Part shown: piece by piece, positions 14,774 through 15,144 of the stretch | How positions within the stretch are numbered: the first letter of the stretch is position 1 | Layout of the letters: each line of letters begins with the position of its first letter | Assembly: GCA_023388235.1 (NCBI GenBank) | Contig: JAEWGQ010000107.1 | Coordinates: 1-15,144, forward strand | Source: Actinomycetes bacterium | GTDB taxonomy: Bacteria > Actinomycetota > Actinomycetes > Actinomycetales > Cellulomonadaceae | Direction: 5' to 3' | Length of the DNA stretch: 15,144 nucleotides | Notes under the pieces: generated by a model | The model's database searches: none | Told to the model about the DNA's origin: nothing | The model's input: only the letters and a program-made list of their open reading frames with translations | Translations under genes and position numbers: made by a program

Positions 14774-15144
14774 TCAGGTGGCCGCGGACAGGTGCAGGTC
14801 GCAGTGCCGGGGCCCCGCGAACGGCACGAGGGCGTCGGCGCGCAGCGGCCCGCCGACGCGGTCGAGCACCGCCCGGGCGAGTCCCAGGTGCACGCCGCAG
14901 ACGACCTCCGGCCGGGCGCGGGCCAGGTCGAGGAACGGGCAGCGCCACAGCCGCACGGTCGTGCCGTCGGCGTCGGGCGCCGGGTCGAACCCCAGGCGGT
15001 CGAGGTGCGCGTCGAGCGCGCGGCGCTGGGCCTGCGCGCCGCCCGGGGTGGCGGCGGGTCGCGGGGCGCCGGGCAGCGTGGCGAGCATCCGCTCCCCCGC
15101 CGCCACCGCGGCGCCCGCGACGTCCGGCTCCGCGGCCCCGTAGG
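14774..15144 (-). CDS. Cysteine-containing transcriptional regulator, C-terminal part
   Basis: The frame is open to the right edge of the window and ends at 14774, giving 123 visible residues. The GTG at 15106 is in frame but is probably internal. The visible part is a C-terminal sensor region with three cysteines: RLWRCPFLDLARARPEVVCG, where the first two are 14 positions apart, and GPRHCDLHL about 32 positions further. RCPF...VVCG...C is characteristic of winged-helix regulators related to ArsR/SufR that bind an iron-sulfur cluster through such cysteines. The DNA-binding domain would lie beyond the window, so the class is provisional. It precedes the DUF2249 gene by 56 bp on the same strand, suggesting it responds to nitrosative, oxidative or iron stress; this is inference. 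Confidence 0.65.
   Translation of the reverse strand, partial: YGAAEPDVAGAAVAAGERMLATLPGAPRPAATPGGAQAQRRALDAHLDRLGFDPAPDADGTTVRLWRCPFLDLARARPEVVCGVHLGLARAVLDRVGGPLRADALVPFAGPRHCDLHLSAAT

Overview
The window reads as two unrelated bacterial chromosomes joined at about position 6,890-6,915. The left part (1 to about 6,900) looks betaproteobacterial, of Comamonadaceae/Variovorax type. It holds the end of a tri-heme cytochrome c gene, a long-form fumarylacetoacetate-hydrolase family enzyme, an MFS transporter, comM (YifB), and a nitrogen-regulated cluster of a TorF-like porin, the PII protein GlnK and the first 33 or so codons of an Amt ammonium transporter. The right part (about 6,900 to 15,144) is high-GC actinobacterial in style, compatible with Cellulomonas or Cellulosimicrobium: most third codon positions are G or C, GTG starts occur, lacI has a leaderless-type start, and the sugar importer has no ATPase gene of its own. 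These assignments come from protein families, gene order and base use; no database search was possible.

Left region. The cytochrome (1-1257, cut by the window edge) and the FAH enzyme (1324-2508) run rightward and end at a hairpin shared with the convergent MFS gene (3755-2532). comM (5360-3813) is divergent from torF-glnK-amt (5519 onward). The 158-bp gap between comM and torF holds an excellent sigma-54 promoter (-24 GG at 5458, -12 GC at 5470) and an NtrC-type palindrome about 100 bp upstream of the predicted start site. This fits induction of the porin/PII/ammonium-transport operon under nitrogen limitation. The amt gene then breaks off just after its signal peptide.

Right region. This is one carbohydrate-utilisation locus. 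A lipoprotein sugar-binding protein (11330-10011), two MalF/MalG-type permeases (10009-9071 and 9071-8175) and a GH1-like glycosidase (8168-6945) form a tightly packed leftward operon. A LacI-family repressor (11444-12463) and a GH2 glycosidase (12558-14366) run rightward. Three copies of the palindrome TTGCCACGTGGCAA (two perfect, one with a single mismatched pair) sit at the promoters of all three units, so the repressor very probably controls itself, the importer and both enzymes. After a strong terminator-like hairpin, a separate leftward pair follows: a cysteine-containing regulator cut by the window edge and a DUF2249 protein, with a 20-bp perfect palindrome between them.

No rRNA, tRNA, CRISPR array, insertion sequence, integrase or attachment site was seen, and no gene-free stretch exceeds 300 bases. 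I found no convincing undescribed multi-gene system. The most important point is the junction, which is more likely an assembly or contamination artefact than natural transfer.
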